This document shows positions 47,521-57,855 of a stretch of 64,000 nt of DNA, in pieces. A model generated the notes under the pieces. The model ran no database searches and was not told the DNA's origin. It worked only from the letters and a program-made list of their open reading frames with translations. Position 1 is the stretch's first letter. Every line of letters starts with the position of its first letter. Position numbers and translations under genes: made by a program. The DNA comes from Glaciecola sp. (GTDB taxonomy: Bacteria > Pseudomonadota > Gammaproteobacteria > Enterobacterales > Alteromonadaceae): positions 1 to 64,000 of the forward strand of contig JALRKK010000099.1 in assembly GCA_023268935.1 (NCBI GenBank), written 5' to 3'.

Positions 47521-48408
47521 TTACTTAGTGTCAGTATTTTGGATGGTGGCGAAGGTTTCACCTAAACGAGTCACTTGACCGGCACTTAAATCACTCAAAT
47601 CGACACGGTTTGGCTCAAAACATACGACAATCGTAGAGCCCAATTTGAATAGGCCCATTTCTTCACCTTTTTGAAGTGTGATACTATCTCCGGCACTGTC
47701 TGTGTATTGCCAATGGGTGACGTTTTTGCCAGCAGGTGGTGTCACAGTACCCGCCCAAGATGTTTCGATGCTTGCAACAATGGTCGCACCCACGAGGACG
47801 ATAGCGACTTTACCAATGGCAGTATCAAACATCGCCACCACACGCTCGTTGCGTGCAAACAAACCCGGCACATTCTCAGCAGTCAGAGGGTTCACTGAGA
47901 AAAGCTCGCCAGGCACGTACACCATATCGGTGAGCTTCCCTGTCAGTGGCATGTGAATACGGTGATAGTCTCGAGGTGACAAGTAAATAGTCGCAAAATC
48001 CCCGCCTTTGAATGGTGCGGCCAACTTTGCATCACCGCCGAGTAACGCTGTTAGGCTGTAGTGATGTCCTTTGGCTTGAAAAATCTGTTCGCCCTCGATT
48101 GGACCGCATTGACTGACAGTTCCGTCGACAGCATGACCGAGTTCATTTGTATCTTCAGAGAAGGAGCGTAAACCGTCTTTGAGCTCACGAGTAAAAAAAG
48201 CGTTGAAACTTGAGTAGTGAGAGGGATCTTCGTATTTAGCTTCACTCATATCCACATTAAATTGCTTGATGAATGCCTTGATCACAGCTGTGGTGACCTT
48301 GCCATATTCGCCGGCGGCAAATTTGCCGACTAAGCGCGATAAAGCGTGTTTCGGTAGAATATACTGTAAGCGAACTTTGAACCAATCCAGCACGGTGTTT
48401 TTCTCCAT
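47521..48408 (-). CDS. psd: Phosphatidylserine decarboxylase proenzyme
   Basis: 295 residues, the membrane-bound enzyme making phosphatidylethanolamine. The self-cleavage motif LGST is in GLFKLGSTIVV (about 252-262), where the serine becomes the pyruvoyl group. SPRDYHRIHMPLTGKL, HAVDGTVSQ and the FxRxLKxG-like FTRELKDGLR block are present. It lies downstream of rsgA, as in enterics. Confidence 0.97.
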   Translation of the reverse strand: MEKNTVLDWFKVRLQYILPKHALSRLVGKFAAGEYGKVTTAVIKAFIKQFNVDMSEAKYEDPSHYSSFNAFFTRELKDGLRSFSEDTNELGHAVDGTVSQCGPIEGEQIFQAKGHHYSLTALLGGDAKLAAPFKGGDFATIYLSPRDYHRIHMPLTGKLTDMVYVPGELFSVNPLTAENVPGLFARNERVVAMFDTAIGKVAIVLVGATIVASIETSWAGTVTPPAGKNVTHWQYTDSAGDSITLQKGEEMGLFKLGSTIVVCFEPNRVDLSDLSAGQVTRLGETFATIQNTDTK

Positions 48409-48450
48409 AAATAAGAATACATATTGTACATGGATTTGACGCAGAAAGAA

Positions 48451-49476
48451 TTAAAAATCCTTTGCAAAATTAGGACGTTTGTCTGACATAGAATCAAGGA
48501 TTTTGTGATAGCTGGCAAAGCGCTCAGGATCGATGTCGCCATGTTCAACAGCTTGCCGTAACAAACATCCAGGGTCGTCTCGGTGCTTGCAGTCGCGAAA
48601 TTTACAGCCACCCAAATATTCTCTGAATTCGATAAAACCTTGAGTAATTTGCTTTTCAGGTAGGTGCCACAAGGCAAATTCACGTACTCCAGGGGAATCA
48701 ATCAGCTCTCCACCTTTTGCAAAGGGAATGAGCTTGGCAGCGGTTGTGGTGTGTTGACCTAATCCTGAATTGGCCGAAACATCGCCAACTAACTCTTCAG
48801 ATTCAGGCAATAGAGCATTGACTAATGAGCTTTTGCCCACTCCAGACTGTCCGACAAACACACTGATTTTATCGACTAATAAATCCGCTAACTCGATAAT
48901 GCCTATATTGGCTTTACACGAGGTAAACAAGACTTGGTAGCCGATATCTCGATACACTTGAGTCATTTCTTCCACGATGGCAAAGTCTTCGTCATCGAGT
49001 AATTCCACTTTATTAATGACGATAATGGGTGTGATATGGACGTCTTCACAAGCGACTATGTAGCGGTCAATGATATGGGGCGACAGGGTTGGCACGATGG
49101 AGCTGACAATGATGATTTGGTCGATATTGGCCGCAATGGGTTTGACTCCATCATAAAAATCTGGCCGTGTTAGTACAGATTGTCGCTCCTCAACCAGCTC
49201 AATTACGCCCAAGTCACTACTTTCAGGGCTAGAGGGAGGATAAAATTGCACGTCATCGCCGCATACTACTGAATCAATGGTTCGGCGAATGTGAACTTGT
49301 ACTTGGTTATCTTGTGGATCTCTCACAATGGCTTGCTTGCCAAAGCGACTAACGACTTTACCCGTCGTAAGTTGGCCAAGGTGGGCGACATCGAGCTTTG
49401 GAGCGGCTTGTTTTTTGCGCCGATTATGCGCAATCTGACGGCGTTGACGGTCGCTGAGTTTTGGTTTTTTGGCCAC
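48451..49476 (-). CDS. rsgA: Ribosome small-subunit GTPase A
   Basis: 341 residues, a circularly permuted GTPase acting late in 30S assembly. An N-terminal OB domain (about 35-105) is followed by the G domain with NKVELL (G4), GQSGVGKSSLVNALL (G1) and DSPGV (G3), then the zinc-binding cluster CKFRDCKHRDDPGC. The start is a GTG at 49476 with a weak ribosome binding site. It is divergent from orn across about 90 bases, the conserved arrangement. Confidence 0.96.
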   Translation of the reverse strand: MAKKPKLSDRQRRQIAHNRRKKQAAPKLDVAHLGQLTTGKVVSRFGKQAIVRDPQDNQVQVHIRRTIDSVVCGDDVQFYPPSSPESSDLGVIELVEERQSVLTRPDFYDGVKPIAANIDQIIIVSSIVPTLSPHIIDRYIVACEDVHITPIIVINKVELLDDEDFAIVEEMTQVYRDIGYQVLFTSCKANIGIIELADLLVDKISVFVGQSGVGKSSLVNALLPESEELVGDVSANSGLGQHTTTAAKLIPFAKGGELIDSPGVREFALWHLPEKQITQGFIEFREYLGGCKFRDCKHRDDPGCLLRQAVEHGDIDPERFASYHKILDSMSDKRPNFAKDF

Positions 49477-49565
49477 GAAATATTACAAGATAAATTAAAA
49501 ACTGACTATATATTACCGTTAAGCTAGCTATAATGCTAATGCTACTCTGATATAGGAATTTTTGC

Positions 49566-50117
49566 ATGACCCCAGTACTTTCTTCGGATAATTTAATTTG
49601 GATTGATATGGAAATGACCGGACTAGACCCTAAAGAATGTGTCGTATTAGAAATCGCAACCATCATTACAGATAAAGATCTAAATATCCTTGCCGAAGGT
49701 CCAGTCGTAGCGGTTCATCAATCTGACGATATTTTGGACAACATGAACGAATGGTGTATCAAAACTCATGGTGCAACGGGTTTGACTCAACGCTGTCGAG
49801 AGAGTGAATACTCTGTATCCGATGCAGAGAAGATCACCTTGGATTTTGTTAAGCAATGGGTTGGTCCACAACAGTCGCCTTTGTGTGGTAACAGCATTGG
49901 TCAAGATCGTCGTTTCATGGCTGAATATATGCCTAGCCTTGAAGGTTACTGCCATTATCGCAATATCGATGTATCGACCATCAAAGAACTGACTCGTCGA
50001 TGGCAGCCAGAGATTGTGGATCAAGTCGTCAAAAAAGGCGTGCATTTGGCCTTAGATGATATCCGTGAGTCCATTGCCGAGCTGATTCATTATCGCAAAC
50101 ATGTATTTAAAATTTAG
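49566..50117 (+). CDS. orn: Oligoribonuclease
   Basis: 183 residues, a DEDDh 3'-5' exonuclease degrading dinucleotides and very short RNA. ExoI motif: [13 protein letters not shown] (about 10-22); the other acidic residues are in [13 protein letters not shown], and the terminal [14 protein letters not shown] carries the His-Asp motif. AGGA precedes the ATG. It is divergent from rsgA. Confidence 0.98.
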   Translation: MTPVLSSDNLIWIDMEMTGLDPKECVVLEIATIITDKDLNILAEGPVVAVHQSDDILDNMNEWCIKTHGATGLTQRCRESEYSVSDAEKITLDFVKQWVGPQQSPLCGNSIGQDRRFMAEYMPSLEGYCHYRNIDVSTIKELTRRWQPEIVDQVVKKGVHLALDDIRESIAELIHYRKHVFKI

Positions 50118-50227
50118 TCCGAATTTTAGGTAACTATTGTACATTTTGTATCCCTGACATATTATCGTGTGATAACACTAATAATATTCTATCAATTTGA
50201 TATACACTCTTTTTAGGGAAACACATC

Positions 50228-52708
50228 ATGAAAACACTACCGAAGTTTCAAACCTCGATGGTAGCGGCTGCTATTGCTGCAAGTATAGCCCCCACATCAG
50301 TGGCCTTAGCGCAAACGCAAGAAGCTCAAGTTGAACGTATTGAGATCACGGCAACTCGCCGTACGGGTACCGTTCAAGAAGCGCCTTTGAATATTACAGC
50401 GTTAACAGCCGATACGCTCTCAGAGCAAAACATCGGCCAGCTGGAAGACGTTGCGCGCTGGGTACCAGGTTTAACTGTTGTAGATCAAGGCGGACGCAGT
50501 GACTCTCCTATTATTGTACGTGGTCTAAACACCAATACACTAGGTCCAGGTGCCAATGGTGGCACGGTTGCGACTTACTTTGGCGAAATTCCAGTGTTAC
50601 TCAATATGCGTTTGTCAGATATCGAACGAGTAGAAGTATTGATTGGTCCACAAGGAACTTTATACGGAGCGGGCACGTTAGGCGGTGCAATTCGCTACAT
50701 ACCTAAAGGTGTGGATTTGGACTTAACTGAAGGCGAAGTCTATGGAAACATCTCGTCCATGTCTGAATCAGATAGTTTAGGTGGTGAATACGGTTTTGTC
50801 TTTAACACGCCGTTGATCAATGATGAATTAGGTTTCCGTGCATCGGTAAATTTTTATAATGACCCTGGTTTCATTGACTATGATTATGTGGTTCGACAAG
50901 GGGGGGTATCTCTTCCAGACGTAGATTGGAATAACGCTTCTGAAGTCGATGCGAATTTGCGTTCAATTAAAGACGCAAACGGCGAAAAAACACTCACAGG
51001 GCGTGCAGCCTTACGCTGGCAACCTACGGATGATATCGATGCGACATTATCATATTTTTACCAACATCAAGATGTTGAAGGCCGCTCGATTTCTCATTAC
51101 AACGCTCTACCAGAGAGCAATCCATTGTCACAAGCGGATGTGGGTAAATATAGCTCGGCGTATCGTTATCTAGAGCCGCGCGAAAAAACAGACCAACTAT
51201 TGAGTCTTGAAGTGAATGCTGATCTTGGTTTTGCTGACTTAGTGTCCGCAACAGGCTTGTCTTCGTTTGAAGCAGATGGTCAACGTGATCAAACTGACCT
51301 TTTAATTCGCCTTGATTATAGTTATGAAGCATTTCCAGCATTTTCTGCGTTTACCCGCGAGTTAGATAACACTGATATCTTTACTCAAGAAGTTCGCTTA
51401 GTATCTAAAGACACGGACAAATTGAGCTGGATTGTCGGCGCATTTTACAACAAAGTTGAATCGGATGGTTCTTCTTCAGAATTCACTCCAGGCTTTTCGC
51501 AATACGCAGTTGACGTTTGGGGAGCTGAGCAAAATCGCCCTGACGATTTGGAATACTTATCTGTGAGTGAGTCAACCGTAACGGAATCAGCCATTTTTGG
51601 TGAAGCGACGTATGAGATTAACGATAAGTGGGATGTGACGCTTGGCTTCCGTGCTTATGAGTACGAGGTCGAAACACGTTCAGCGATTGATTTACCGCTT
51701 TATTACACAGTATTCACTGGCCGAGCGCAGGACTCAATCGTTCTTGATTACGGTTCAGAAAGTGCCGATGACAGTGGCACGTTGTTAAAATTCAATACCT
51801 CTTATCAAGTAAACCGTGATGTGATGATGTATTTTACCCTATCTGAAGGTTTCCGTATCGGTGGTGCGAATGGTGTGGCGGCATGTCCTTCTAACATCAA
51901 TGAAATTGAAAACCAAATCGTTTGTGCCTTGCCAAATGAGCAGGTGTACGTAGCCGATACCACCACGAACTATGAAGTGGGTGTTAAGTCAGCGTTATTA
52001 GGTAATAAATTACAAATCAATGCAGCGACATTCTTAGTGGAATGGGATGATGCCCAAGTTGCGGGTGCAACAGTAAATGGTGCTCAACCAATCACGGCTA
52101 ATGCAAAAGGTGCTGAAAGTAAAGGTATCGAATTGTCTGCTCGCGCTATCGTGACTGATGAGTTAACTGCTTATGCAACATACTCATCTGTAGACGCGAA
52201 ATTGACTGAAGATGCTCCGTATTTGTTTGGGGTTAAATTCGACCGTTCTGGCGATATCCTCGCCGAAGAAGGTTTGATCCAAGATTACTATGACGGTAAA
52301 GCAGGCGACCGCTTATCTGGCTCACCAGAAACACAAGTGTCATTTGGCCTTAAATATTCTACTGAAGTATGGGATGGTAAAGGACTTGACCTTGTTTACG
52401 GTCTCACTTACCAAGACGAAGTCGCATCGAAAGTAGGTAATCGTGCCGACGGCGAACTCATCCCTGGTTTTGCCCTTAGCAACATCAGTGCTACGCTTAC
52501 CGAGGATAACTGGGCAGTGTCTTTGTATGTGAACAACTTATTTGACAAGTACGCTTACAGCTCAATCCGCCGAGATCGTGGCGATTTAGGCTTGAATAAC
52601 TATGCAGTGGGTGATTTGAACGGGGTTGACCAGCTACGTAATTATGGTCGCTTCTTAATTCCACCGCGTAAGATTGGTGTGAAGTTCACTTATAAGTTTG
52701 AACTTTAA
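50228..52708 (+). CDS. TonB-dependent outer-membrane receptor
   Basis: 826 residues. A signal peptide (about 1-29) is followed by a TonB-box-like VERIEITATRR, a plug domain (about 50-165: IVRGLNTNT, VEVLIGPQGTLYGAGTLGGAIRYI) and a 22-strand barrel ending in a terminal phenylalanine-containing strand (GVKFTYKFEL). Close relatives are common in Alteromonadales and sphingomonads and usually have unknown substrates. I see no Fur box in the 110-bp upstream gap, so iron is not specifically supported; TTATC-GTGT-GATAA upstream is a small palindrome. A terminator follows. Confidence 0.93.
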   Translation: MKTLPKFQTSMVAAAIAASIAPTSVALAQTQEAQVERIEITATRRTGTVQEAPLNITALTADTLSEQNIGQLEDVARWVPGLTVVDQGGRSDSPIIVRGLNTNTLGPGANGGTVATYFGEIPVLLNMRLSDIERVEVLIGPQGTLYGAGTLGGAIRYIPKGVDLDLTEGEVYGNISSMSESDSLGGEYGFVFNTPLINDELGFRASVNFYNDPGFIDYDYVVRQGGVSLPDVDWNNASEVDANLRSIKDANGEKTLTGRAALRWQPTDDIDATLSYFYQHQDVEGRSISHYNALPESNPLSQADVGKYSSAYRYLEPREKTDQLLSLEVNADLGFADLVSATGLSSFEADGQRDQTDLLIRLDYSYEAFPAFSAFTRELDNTDIFTQEVRLVSKDTDKLSWIVGAFYNKVESDGSSSEFTPGFSQYAVDVWGAEQNRPDDLEYLSVSESTVTESAIFGEATYEINDKWDVTLGFRAYEYEVETRSAIDLPLYYTVFTGRAQDSIVLDYGSESADDSGTLLKFNTSYQVNRDVMMYFTLSEGFRIGGANGVAACPSNINEIENQIVCALPNEQVYVADTTTNYEVGVKSALLGNKLQINAATFLVEWDDAQVAGATVNGAQPITANAKGAESKGIELSARAIVTDELTAYATYSSVDAKLTEDAPYLFGVKFDRSGDILAEEGLIQDYYDGKAGDRLSGSPETQVSFGLKYSTEVWDGKGLDLVYGLTYQDEVASKVGNRADGELIPGFALSNISATLTEDNWAVSLYVNNLFDKYAYSSIRRDRGDLGLNNYAVGDLNGVDQLRNYGRFLIPPRKIGVKFTYKFEL

Positions 52709-52726
52709 ACCATTTAAGTACGTGTT

Positions 52727-52755
52727 AAACCGGTTCAAATGAGCCGGTTTTTTTG
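52727..52755 (+). terminator. Rho-independent terminator after the TonB-dependent receptor
   Basis: AAACCGGTTC (52727-52736) pairs with GAGCCGGTTT (52741-52750), with one G-U pair and a four-base loop, followed by TTTTTG. The downstream sulfotransferase gene therefore needs its own promoter or readthrough. Confidence 0.85.
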
Positions 52756-52786
52756 TTTTAATACCTTAAAAAAATGCTTATCACTT

Positions 52787-54352
52787 ATGAATCCTGTTCC
52801 AGCACTGTCTCAGATCAATCAACTCCTCAACCAAGGTCAGTTTATCCAAGCACACCCTTTAGTTGTGGCTTTTTTGCAACAGCAAGCAGATGTTTCTTTA
52901 CAAGCCGAAGGCTATTTTTTACTGGGTATTATTAATTCGGAATTAGGTCAGTTTAACAAAGCCAGTAAGTGCTTTGAGAAGGCATTGAGTTTGGCAGTTA
53001 AGTCAGAATATCTTGCTTACTATTGCAAATGCCAGGCACTTTTAGGTAATAGTAATAAAGCTCTTGAAGCGGCAGATCAAATTGATGTCAAGGCATTAAA
53101 ACAGCCCAACGCTTTAGATACAGTAGGCGTTTCACTCTCTAGACTCGGATTTCATGAGCGCGCTAGAGTGTTTTTTGAAGCGGCTATTGCGTTGGATAAT
53201 ACTAAAGCGATGTATTTTTATAATTACGGTATGTCGTTAAAGTTTGCTGGGGAGTTCAAATCTGCTCTAGTTCAATTTACCAGAGTCTTACAAATCGATC
53301 CCTCTCATCCGCCTACGCAATTTGCCATATCGGATATGCCCAAACACGATCAGCACGAGCGAAGAATAAAAGAGCTTGAGTCACTTTTGGCTTCACCACC
53401 ACAAGATCCAGATGCTCAATTACACCTGGCTCATGCCTTGGCAATTGAGTATCAGAACACAGCACAGCACCCTAGAGCTTTGGAAGTGTTACATCAAGCC
53501 AAACTATTCAAACAGGCCCAAACGCGATATGATTTTGCACGCGATAGAGCCATTTTTGCAGCATGTCAACAGTGGTCCATGCCATCAGATCAAGTTGGTC
53601 ATGATTCTGTTCGTCCGATTTTTATCGTCGGTATGCCTCGTTCCGGTACTACCTTGGTTGAGCGCATTTTATCTCATCACTCTCAGGTCGGGTCTGGTGG
53701 TGAACTACAGGATTTTGGGATTGCGGTGAAGCAATTAACCCAAACGCCAGGCCAACTTGTGCTGGATCCATTGACAATTGAGCAATCTGTGAACCTAGAT
53801 GTGGCTGAGTTGGGGCAAGTTTACATTAATAAAACTCAGCGCATTGCTTCAGATAAACAGCACTTTATCGACAAATTACCGTTTAACTTTTTTTATATCG
53901 ACTTGATTCGTGCGGCGTTGCCTCAGGCCAAAATCATCGTCATGTTACGCGATCCGATGGACACCTGTATTGGCAACTACCGCCAAATGTTTTCTCTCAA
54001 CTCTCCGTATTATCAATATGCATTCGATTTACAGAGTATTGGTGAGTTTTATGTGGCGTTTCGCAAGCATATTGAGTTAATGCGTGAGCGCTATGGCTCC
54101 GCCATTCGGGTGCAAAACTACGAATTACTTGCTACCAACCCTGAAGCGCAGGTAAAAGAATTGCTCGAGTTTTGTGATTTGCCCTTTGAGAGTCAATGCC
54201 TTCATGTTGAACAAAATAAAACGCCAGTCTCAACCGCAAGCAAAGTTCAAGTAAGGGAACCGATTAACACTTCGAGTATTGGTCGTTGGAAAAAATTTGG
54301 CCCAGCACTTGAGCCCTTGCGTGACTACTTAAAAGCGCATAAACTGGTCTAA
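52787..54352 (+). CDS. TPR-repeat sulfotransferase
   Basis: About 521 residues. An N-terminal TPR array (about 1-215) is followed by a sulfotransferase domain (about 265-515). The PAPS 5'-phosphosulfate loop is IVGMPRSGTTLVERIL, and the 3'-phosphate loop IVMLRDPMDTCIGNYRQ. No signal peptide is seen, so it is probably cytoplasmic. The acceptor is unknown; marine relatives are widespread. The ATG at 52787 is chosen because the in-frame ATG at 52739 lies inside the terminator hairpin. The DUF4442 gene follows after 24 bases and may be co-transcribed. Confidence 0.88.
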   Translation: MNPVPALSQINQLLNQGQFIQAHPLVVAFLQQQADVSLQAEGYFLLGIINSELGQFNKASKCFEKALSLAVKSEYLAYYCKCQALLGNSNKALEAADQIDVKALKQPNALDTVGVSLSRLGFHERARVFFEAAIALDNTKAMYFYNYGMSLKFAGEFKSALVQFTRVLQIDPSHPPTQFAISDMPKHDQHERRIKELESLLASPPQDPDAQLHLAHALAIEYQNTAQHPRALEVLHQAKLFKQAQTRYDFARDRAIFAACQQWSMPSDQVGHDSVRPIFIVGMPRSGTTLVERILSHHSQVGSGGELQDFGIAVKQLTQTPGQLVLDPLTIEQSVNLDVAELGQVYINKTQRIASDKQHFIDKLPFNFFYIDLIRAALPQAKIIVMLRDPMDTCIGNYRQMFSLNSPYYQYAFDLQSIGEFYVAFRKHIELMRERYGSAIRVQNYELLATNPEAQVKELLEFCDLPFESQCLHVEQNKTPVSTASKVQVREPINTSSIGRWKKFGPALEPLRDYLKAHKLV

Positions 54353-54376
54353 CCAGAGTTTAATAAGAGCAAATAT

Positions 54377-54874
54377 ATGACCGATCATCGCAACAACCCA
54401 TTGCGCAAAATGGTACTAAAGCTGATAGATAAACCGGTATGGTTACAGCAGTTTCTTTTGACCCGATTATTTCGCCATACCGTGAAATTCAGTGGTACTG
54501 CAAAACAAGATATTGTGCAAACGGATCTCAAAACAGTCACGTTTCGTCAGCGCAATCTTAAACGGGTACAAAACCACATTGGCGGGGTACACGCTGCAGG
54601 AACAGCGTTGTTAGGAGAATCCGCTACAGGTTTTGTGGTCGGTATTAATTTACCGGGAGATAAGTTACCCTTACTTAAGACCATGCATGTCGACTATCTC
54701 AAACGGGCGACGGGTACCCTTGAGGCCAAGGCATCGTTAACGGATGAACAGATCCAGATGATGCTTACCGAAGATAAAGGTGAAGTGGAAGTCACCGTGA
54801 TTATTACGGACGAAGCGGGAATCGAACCTGTTGCGACATCCTATGTGTGGGCATGGATACCTAAGAAGCGTTAA
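54377..54874 (+). CDS. DUF4442 hotdog-fold protein (thioesterase-like)
   Basis: 165 residues of the DUF4442 branch of the hotdog-fold superfamily. The central helix motif reads NHIGGVHAAGTALLGESATG, matching the active-site helix of acyl-CoA thioesterases of the PaaI/YiiD type. The enzyme activity is inferred from fold only. No signal peptide is present. It is probably co-transcribed with the sulfotransferase, although no pathway joins them clearly. Confidence 0.8.
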   Translation: MTDHRNNPLRKMVLKLIDKPVWLQQFLLTRLFRHTVKFSGTAKQDIVQTDLKTVTFRQRNLKRVQNHIGGVHAAGTALLGESATGFVVGINLPGDKLPLLKTMHVDYLKRATGTLEAKASLTDEQIQMMLTEDKGEVEVTVIITDEAGIEPVATSYVWAWIPKKR

Positions 54875-54888
54875 CCAAACGTCTGATT

Positions 54889-54909
54889 CACTAATACATC
54901 ACATTAGTG
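54889..54909. repeat. Inverted repeat CACTAAT-N7-ATTAGTG
   Basis: A perfect 7-bp inverted repeat with a 7-base loop lies 14 bases after the DUF4442 stop. No T-run follows, so it is a poor intrinsic terminator; it may be a weak terminator or a regulator site in the 235-bp gap before ilvI. Confidence 0.4.
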
Positions 54910-55109
54910 TAGTATATTGAAGTAGTGCGATGTAATTATAATGTTAAAAATCCTAATTAACCTACAAAATTCCGCTATTATTAAAATTTTTATCCTAAAA
55001 TTAAGCATATATAGGATATAAATTTCACTTTTTGGTTTATTCGTGTTTATTCTTCCTAATCCCTAACGTAGAATACACATTCATTAAAGATAACAACCTG
55101 GAGAGACTC

Positions 55110-56828
55110 ATGAAGATGATGTCTGGTGCCGCAATGGTGGTGCAAACACTCAATGATTTGGGTGTAAAACATGTGTTCGGATACCCTGGTGGTGCCGTTT
55201 TAGATATTTATGACGCGTTATTTGCCCAAGACGAAGTCAAGCACGTGTTAGTCCGTCACGAGCAAGCTGCTGCACATATGGCAGATGGTTATGCCCGTGC
55301 GACTGGTATTACAGGTACTGTTTTAGTCACTTCAGGTCCTGGTGCAACCAATACCTTAACTGGTATTGCGACCGCTTATATGGATTCTATTCCAATGGTG
55401 GTCTTATCGGGTCAGGTTCCTTCACAGCACATTGGAGAAGATGCTTTCCAAGAAACGGATATGGTTGGCTGTTCACGTCCAATCGTAAAGCATAGTTTTT
55501 TGGTAAAACGCGCAGTTGATATCCCTAAAGCTATTGCTCAAGCTTATTATATTGCAAACTCTGGGCGTCCAGGTCCAGTAGTAGTTGATTTACCTAAAGA
55601 CATTGTTAACGTTGCCGATTCCCATCCGTATGAGTTTCCAACCGATGTCACAATGCGTTCTTACAACCCTGTGACAAAAGGGCATAGCAAACAAATTCGC
55701 AAAGCCATTAACGCCATCATGGAAGCCAAGCGTCCAGTATTATACGTTGGCGGTGGTGCTATAGCTGCTCAAGCAGAAGGTGAGGTAACTGAACTTGCTG
55801 AAAAGCTAGGTTGTCCAGTAACGTGCACGCTCATGGGCTTAGGTGCCTTTTCGGGAGTACATGAGCAATTTGTTGGTATGCTCGGTATGCACGGTACGCT
55901 AGAAGCGAACAAAACCATGCACAACTCAGACTGTATCATTGCACTCGGCGCGCGTTTTGATGATCGGGTAACGAACAACGTCGAAAAATTCTGTCCTAAC
56001 GCAAACATCATACACGTTGACATCGATCCTGCATCAATATCTAAGACCGTGAATGCACATATCCCGGTAGTGGGTTCCGTTGACGTTGTGGTGAAGCAGT
56101 TTTTAGAAGAACTTACCAATGAAGATTTGAGCAAGCAAGTTGAAAAACAAGCCGATTGGTGGGAACAAATTAATTCATGGCGCGCACAGCAGTGCTTGTC
56201 GTTTAATCAAGAAAGCCAAGTCATCAAGCCACAAAAAGTCATTGAGTCATTGTATAAGCACACTAATGGTGATGCTTATGTGAGCTCAGATGTTGGTCAG
56301 CATCAGATGTTTGCAGCACTATATTATCCATTTGCTAAACCGCGTCGCTGGATCAATTCAGGCGGGCTTGGCACGATGGGCTTTGGTTTACCAGCGGCGA
56401 TGGGCGTGCAGTTTGCACATCCGGATGCGACGTCTGTAGTGGTCACAGGTGATGGCTCAATTCAGATGAACATTCAAGAGTTATCAACCTGTTTGCAGTA
56501 TAACTTGCCGATCAAAATCATCTCATTGAACAACCGTGCGTTGGGCATGGTACGTCAATGGCAAGATATGATTTATAAAGGCCGTCATTCACATTCTTAC
56601 ATGGATTCGATGCCGGACTTTGTAAAACTAGCTGAAGCCTATGGTCATGTTGGTATTAAAGTGGATTCATTGGACGAATTAGATGATGCGATGGCGCGTT
56701 GTTTCGCCGAAAAAGACCGTCTGGTATTTATGGACATCGCCGTTGACCAAAACGAGCACGTATATCCTATGCAAATCAAATATGGTGCAATGGATGACAT
56801 GCGCCTAAGTAAAACGGAGCGTACCTAA
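55110..56828 (+). CDS. ilvI: Acetolactate synthase large subunit
   Basis: 572 residues from the ATG at 55110, which has GGAGAG just ahead and matches the known IlvI length; the open frame extends upstream to 55032 without support. It is the thiamine-diphosphate and FAD enzyme for branched-chain amino acids. The catalytic Glu is in [15 protein letters not shown], and the cofactor motif runs from [12 protein letters not shown] to [11 protein letters not shown] and the GMHGT block fit the IlvI type. The stop overlaps the ilvH ATG by one base. The upstream gap is very AT-rich, as expected for an Lrp-type control region, but no site is resolved. Confidence 0.97.
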   Translation: MKMMSGAAMVVQTLNDLGVKHVFGYPGGAVLDIYDALFAQDEVKHVLVRHEQAAAHMADGYARATGITGTVLVTSGPGATNTLTGIATAYMDSIPMVVLSGQVPSQHIGEDAFQETDMVGCSRPIVKHSFLVKRAVDIPKAIAQAYYIANSGRPGPVVVDLPKDIVNVADSHPYEFPTDVTMRSYNPVTKGHSKQIRKAINAIMEAKRPVLYVGGGAIAAQAEGEVTELAEKLGCPVTCTLMGLGAFSGVHEQFVGMLGMHGTLEANKTMHNSDCIIALGARFDDRVTNNVEKFCPNANIIHVDIDPASISKTVNAHIPVVGSVDVVVKQFLEELTNEDLSKQVEKQADWWEQINSWRAQQCLSFNQESQVIKPQKVIESLYKHTNGDAYVSSDVGQHQMFAALYYPFAKPRRWINSGGLGTMGFGLPAAMGVQFAHPDATSVVVTGDGSIQMNIQELSTCLQYNLPIKIISLNNRALGMVRQWQDMIYKGRHSHSYMDSMPDFVKLAEAYGHVGIKVDSLDELDDAMARCFAEKDRLVFMDIAVDQNEHVYPMQIKYGAMDDMRLSKTERT

Positions 56829-57325
56829 TGAAACGTATTATTTCTGTATTAATGGAAAACGCCCCTGGCGCCTTATCGCGAATTGTAGGTGTATTTTCAC
56901 AACGAGGTTTTAACATTGACTCGCTAAACGTATCCAATACGGATGATCCGAGCTTGTCGCGTTTAACGATCGCTACCATCGCAGACGATAAAGTCAATGA
57001 ACAAATCATCAAGCAAATGAACAAGTTGATTGATGTTTTAAAAGTAACGGATTTGACAGAGTCAGCGCATGTTGAGCGTGAATTAATGTTAGTAAAAGTC
57101 GTTGCAAATAATGAAGCAACTCGCTCTGAAATTATTCGTAATGTAGATATCTTCAGGGCAAAAGTTTTGGATGTGGATGCAACGAACTACACCTTAGAAT
57201 TGACTGGGGCGAAAGAAAAGCTGGACGCGTTTATTGCTACATTGTCTCACAATGCGACAATTATTGAGTCGGCGCGCACGGGTATTTGTGGTTTGGCGCG
57301 TGGGGAAAGAGCTTTAACGCCTTAA
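56828..57325 (+). CDS. ilvH: Acetolactate synthase small regulatory subunit
   Basis: 165 residues with an N-terminal ACT domain (about 4-78) and a C-terminal regulatory domain. The valine-sensing residues known from E. coli IlvH are present: N11 and G14 in MENAPGALSR and N29 in QRGFNIDS, so feedback inhibition by valine is expected. It overlaps ilvI by one base (TAATG), so translation is coupled. Confidence 0.97.
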   Translation: MKRIISVLMENAPGALSRIVGVFSQRGFNIDSLNVSNTDDPSLSRLTIATIADDKVNEQIIKQMNKLIDVLKVTDLTESAHVERELMLVKVVANNEATRSEIIRNVDIFRAKVLDVDATNYTLELTGAKEKLDAFIATLSHNATIIESARTGICGLARGERALTP

Positions 57326-57429
57326 CTTTACAGGATTTTGACTTTAAATTTTTGTATATTTATTGCACACTTAACAATATTTCTACATAAATTAACATTT
57401 ATATTGATAAATAATTAACCCAAAGTCTT

Positions 57430-57628
57430 TTATAATTATAAATGAAATGTTAGAGTTTACATGTAATTCATTGATAGGCCTTTGACGTCTACCATAACTA
57501 AACAGGCAAAAGACTTGTGTTATGTGTAGAACAGGTATCGCCAATTACCTGATATGAATACATGGAACGCAAGTATGCACGCAGTGCATTTTAGCAAGTG
57601 GTTAGTTATTTAGTTACAAGGTGACGTT
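57430..57628 (+). promoter_or_regulatory. Structured 5' leader of the cold-shock gene
   Basis: The 303-bp gap after ilvH contains no other gene. A TATAAT-like element near 57431-57436 suggests a leader of roughly 180 bases. It contains CAGGTA/TACCTG (57532-57551) and the perfect hairpin ATGCAC-GCA-GTGCAT (57575-57589). Long structured leaders are known for cspA-type genes, where they act as temperature-dependent translation switches; this one is inferred by analogy. Confidence 0.4.
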
Positions 57629-57838
57629 ATGTCAAAGTATACAGGTTCTGTAAAGTGGTTTAATGCCGAAAAAGGTTATGGTTTTATTACTCAAGACAAT
57701 GGTGGCAAGGATGTATTCGTACATTACCGTGCTATTCAAAGCGAAGGTTATAAAACCTTACCAGAAGGTCAAAAGGTAACTTTTGAAATTGAAGAAGGTC
57801 AAAAAGGATTGCAAGCAGCAAACGTTGTTAGCGTCTAA
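57629..57838 (+). CDS. Cold-shock-domain protein (CspA family)
   Basis: 69 residues, a single cold-shock domain. RNP1 is KGYGFI (residues 15-20) and RNP2 VFVHY, with Tyr in place of the more usual Phe. It binds single-stranded RNA and DNA, acting as an RNA chaperone. AAGGTGA lies ahead of the ATG. Whether it is cold-inducible or constitutive cannot be told, but the long leader favours regulated expression. Confidence 0.95.
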   Translation: MSKYTGSVKWFNAEKGYGFITQDNGGKDVFVHYRAIQSEGYKTLPEGQKVTFEIEEGQKGLQAANVVSV

Positions 57839-57855
57839 TTGATATAATTCAAATC

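Noticed and set aside
50118-50227. Fur box upstream of the TonB-dependent receptor
   Set aside because: Only a short TTATC/GATAA palindrome is present; no match close to the 19-bp Fur consensus.
52739-52786. Longer N-terminus for the TPR-sulfotransferase, from the ATG at 52739
   Set aside because: This ATG lies inside a clear terminator hairpin and T-run; the ATG at 52787 gives a sensible N-terminus.
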